Assembly (NCBI GenBank): GCA_024644775.1
Contig: JAHEHB010000086.1
Location: forward strand, 1 to 15,321
Source: Deltaproteobacteria bacterium
Lineage (GTDB): Bacteria > Desulfobacterota > Desulfobacteria > Desulfobacterales > SURF-15
Direction of reading: 5' to 3'
DNA length: 15,321 bases
Shown: in pieces, positions 13,732-15,321 of the stretch
How the letters are laid out: every line of letters starts with the position of its first letter
Numbering within the stretch: the first letter of the stretch is position 1
Translations under genes and position numbers: made by a program
Notes under the pieces: generated by a model
Seen by the model: the letters and a program-made list of their open reading frames with translations, nothing else
Told to the model about the DNA's origin: nothing
Databases searched by the model: none

Positions 13732-15321
13732 ATGTCCCAAATCCAAAAAATCGGCGTAATCGGCGCCGGTAATATGGGCAGTGGTATTGCTCAGAAGCTG
13801 GCACAGGAAGGCATTCCTGTTGTCATGGTGGATACAAAAGACGGGTTTGTAAAAAGAGGCCTTTCCATCATCGACAAAATGTTGCAGGAAGCTGTCGAAC
13901 GTAAAATATTTCGTCCGGAAAATGCCGAAGAAATCCGATCCAGAATTCACGGATCGACTGATTTAAAGGCTGTTGCCGATGCGGACCTTGTGATAGAAGC
14001 TATTTTCGAAGACAAAACGATAAAATCCGAGCTCTTTAAAAAACTTGACGTGATCTGTTCCGATAAAACCATTTTCGCTACCAACACCTCCAGTTTTTAT
14101 GTCCGAGAGTTTGCACGGCAAACCGAGCGTGCCGACCGGTTCATCGGTTTCCATTACTTCTATCATCCGGCAAAAAATCGCCTGCTGGAAGTCATACCCC
14201 ACGATAAAACGAGTAATGATACGTTGGAAAAGTCACTGCTAGTTGCAAAGCTCCATGGTAAAACCGCCATCGTCGTCAAGGATGCACCGGGTTTCGCAGT
14301 TAATCGCTTTTTTGTTCCTTTTTTAAACGAAGCAGCACGAATGCTTGAAGAAGGCGTGACAAACATACCCACCATTGAAGAAGCTGCCAAAAGAGCCTTT
14401 AATATCGGCATGGGACCCTTCGAACTAATGAACATTACCGGTATACCGATTGCCTTTCATGCCGCATCAACGCTGGGAAACGAACTGGGTGCGTTCTATG
14501 CACCTTCGGAAATACTAAAACAACAGATGGATAAAGGGGAAAATTGGAATCTTGAAGGAGACGTCGAAACCTCCAAACTGGATACCGTCATCCATCGGTT
14601 CTACGGGGTCTGTCTTGGCGTTGCCGCAGCACTCGTGGACGAAAACGTCGCCACAATGGAGGACACCGACAGGGGGGCCAAAATCGGTCTGCGGTGGGCA
14701 AACGGTCCGTTTGAGATCATGAATAAGATCGGCATCGAAAAAACCATCGAGGCCGTAGAAGCCATTGCCCGGCGTCATGCGGATTTCAAGATGCCTAAGG
14801 TTCTTACAAAACAAAAAGCACTGGGTAAACCCTTTGAATTTAACTTCGTGGATCTCGAAATAAAAAATGATGTGGCAACCATAACCCTCAATCGGCCCGA
14901 AGCAATGAACGCCCTGAATGAAACGGTTGTAAACCAGCTTGATCACCGTTTTTCGGAAGCAGAGAATAATCCTGAAGTCAGGGCAATCGTATTTCGAGGC
15001 GCCGGTAAAGCATTTGTTGCAGGCGCTGATATTCGATATTTTGTCCAAAAAATAAAGGCAGATAAGATTCAAGACATTGTCACATTTACCCGGCGGGGCC
15101 ATGAAGTAGCGGTTCGAATCGAAAATTCCGACAAGCTTACGATTGCCGTTCTGGATGGGTTATCGCTTGGTGGAGGCAGTGAACTGGCCCTTGCCTGTCA
15201 AACAATTATCGCCACCCCTGCCGGATCCATGGCGTTCCCTGAAACCGGAATAGGAATATATCCGGGGCTCGGCGGCATGTTTCGGCTGGCAAATCACGTG
15301 GGAACGGAACTGGCCAAGTAT
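13732..15321 (+). CDS. Fused 3-hydroxyacyl-CoA dehydrogenase/enoyl-CoA hydratase (partial, runs off the right edge)
   Basis: The frame starts at the ATG 13732-13734, with GGGAGG four bases upstream and 12 bases after the hydratase stop, and stays open for 530 codons to the window edge. Residues 1 to about 370 are a 3-hydroxyacyl-CoA dehydrogenase: NAD site GAGNMG (11-16), EAIFED (89-94), NTSS (118-121), catalytic H141 in GFHYF with its E153, and KDAPGFAVNR (183-192), followed by two C-terminal helical repeats. From about 372 an enoyl-CoA hydratase begins: AGADI (430-434), GLSLGGGSELALAC (476-489) with E484, and FPETGIGIYPGLGG (502-515) with E504. Both catalytic Glu residues are kept. The order is the reverse of FadB. 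It would hydrate 2-enoyl-CoA and oxidise the 3-hydroxyacyl-CoA, suiting the beta-oxidation of ring-opened dicarboxyl-CoA. Confidence 0.92.
   Translation, partial: MSQIQKIGVIGAGNMGSGIAQKLAQEGIPVVMVDTKDGFVKRGLSIIDKMLQEAVERKIFRPENAEEIRSRIHGSTDLKAVADADLVIEAIFEDKTIKSELFKKLDVICSDKTIFATNTSSFYVREFARQTERADRFIGFHYFYHPAKNRLLEVIPHDKTSNDTLEKSLLVAKLHGKTAIVVKDAPGFAVNRFFVPFLNEAARMLEEGVTNIPTIEEAAKRAFNIGMGPFELMNITGIPIAFHAASTLGNELGAFYAPSEILKQQMDKGENWNLEGDVETSKLDTVIHRFYGVCLGVAAALVDENVATMEDTDRGAKIGLRWANGPFEIMNKIGIEKTIEAVEAIARRHADFKMPKVLTKQKALGKPFEFNFVDLEIKNDVATITLNRPEAMNALNETVVNQLDHRFSEAENNPEVRAIVFRGAGKAFVAGADIRYFVQKIKADKIQDIVTFTRRGHEVAVRIENSDKLTIAVLDGLSLGGGSELALACQTIIATPAGSMAFPETGIGIYPGLGGMFRLANHVGTELAKY

Noticed and set aside
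14515..15102. 195-codon minus-strand open frame
   Set aside because: It is antisense to the HAD-ECH fusion, whose catalytic motifs run through the region. The antisense peptide is Cys- and Phe-rich without family resemblance.
1..15321. CRISPR array, tRNA, rRNA or complete insertion sequence
   Set aside because: No regularly spaced repeats, tRNA-like cloverleaf, rRNA segments or transposase motifs were seen on either strand by eye.

Overview
The window looks like chromosomal DNA from a strictly anaerobic bacterium, most likely a sulfate-reducing or syntrophic member of the Desulfobacterota. This is an inference from gene content: a BamA-type ring-opening hydrolase beside a BamR/Dch-like dienoyl-CoA hydratase, a TrpX-type binding protein paired with a hybrid histidine kinase, and PhaR/PhaJ genes. 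No rRNA, tRNA, CRISPR array or complete mobile element is visible.

Left part (1-3201): the C-terminal end of a subtilisin-family (S8) protease runs rightward off the left edge. It converges on a leftward two-gene unit made of a periplasmic substrate-binding protein (2071-3201) overlapping a membrane-bound hybrid histidine kinase (285-2090). No permease or ATPase accompanies this binding protein, so it probably serves the kinase as a sensor.

Middle part (3202-7553): an AT-rich spacer with small repeats and a GC-richer 65-codon coding-like remnant is followed by a leftward carbohydrate-type ABC importer (binding protein 5686-6972, permeases 4667-5578 and 3828-4661). A strong hairpin separates the binding-protein gene from the permease genes. 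A promoter with an adjacent LacI-like palindrome lies upstream. No ATPase gene is present. Roughly 7210-7553 is noncoding or decayed.

PHA module (7554-8970): phaJ (leftward) and phaR (rightward) are divergent from an AT-rich control region with promoters facing both ways and TGCA-containing candidate PhaR sites. A small leftward gene with two MshEN-like 24-residue motifs converges on phaR.

Right part (9356-15321, runs off the edge): a rightward operon encodes a ring hydrolase (bamA/oah), a short-chain dehydrogenase, a thiolase paired with a DUF35 zinc-ribbon/OB-fold protein, a dienoyl-CoA hydratase (bamR/dch-like), and a fused 3-hydroxyacyl-CoA dehydrogenase/enoyl-CoA hydratase. Together these could take cyclohexadiene-carboxyl-CoA through hydration, dehydrogenation, hydrolytic ring opening and beta-oxidation to glutaryl-CoA and acetyl-CoA. 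The usual zinc-type alcohol dehydrogenase (BamQ/Had) is missing from the window, and the SDR is the obvious candidate to replace it. Acyl-CoA pools link this operon with the neighbouring PHA genes in theory.
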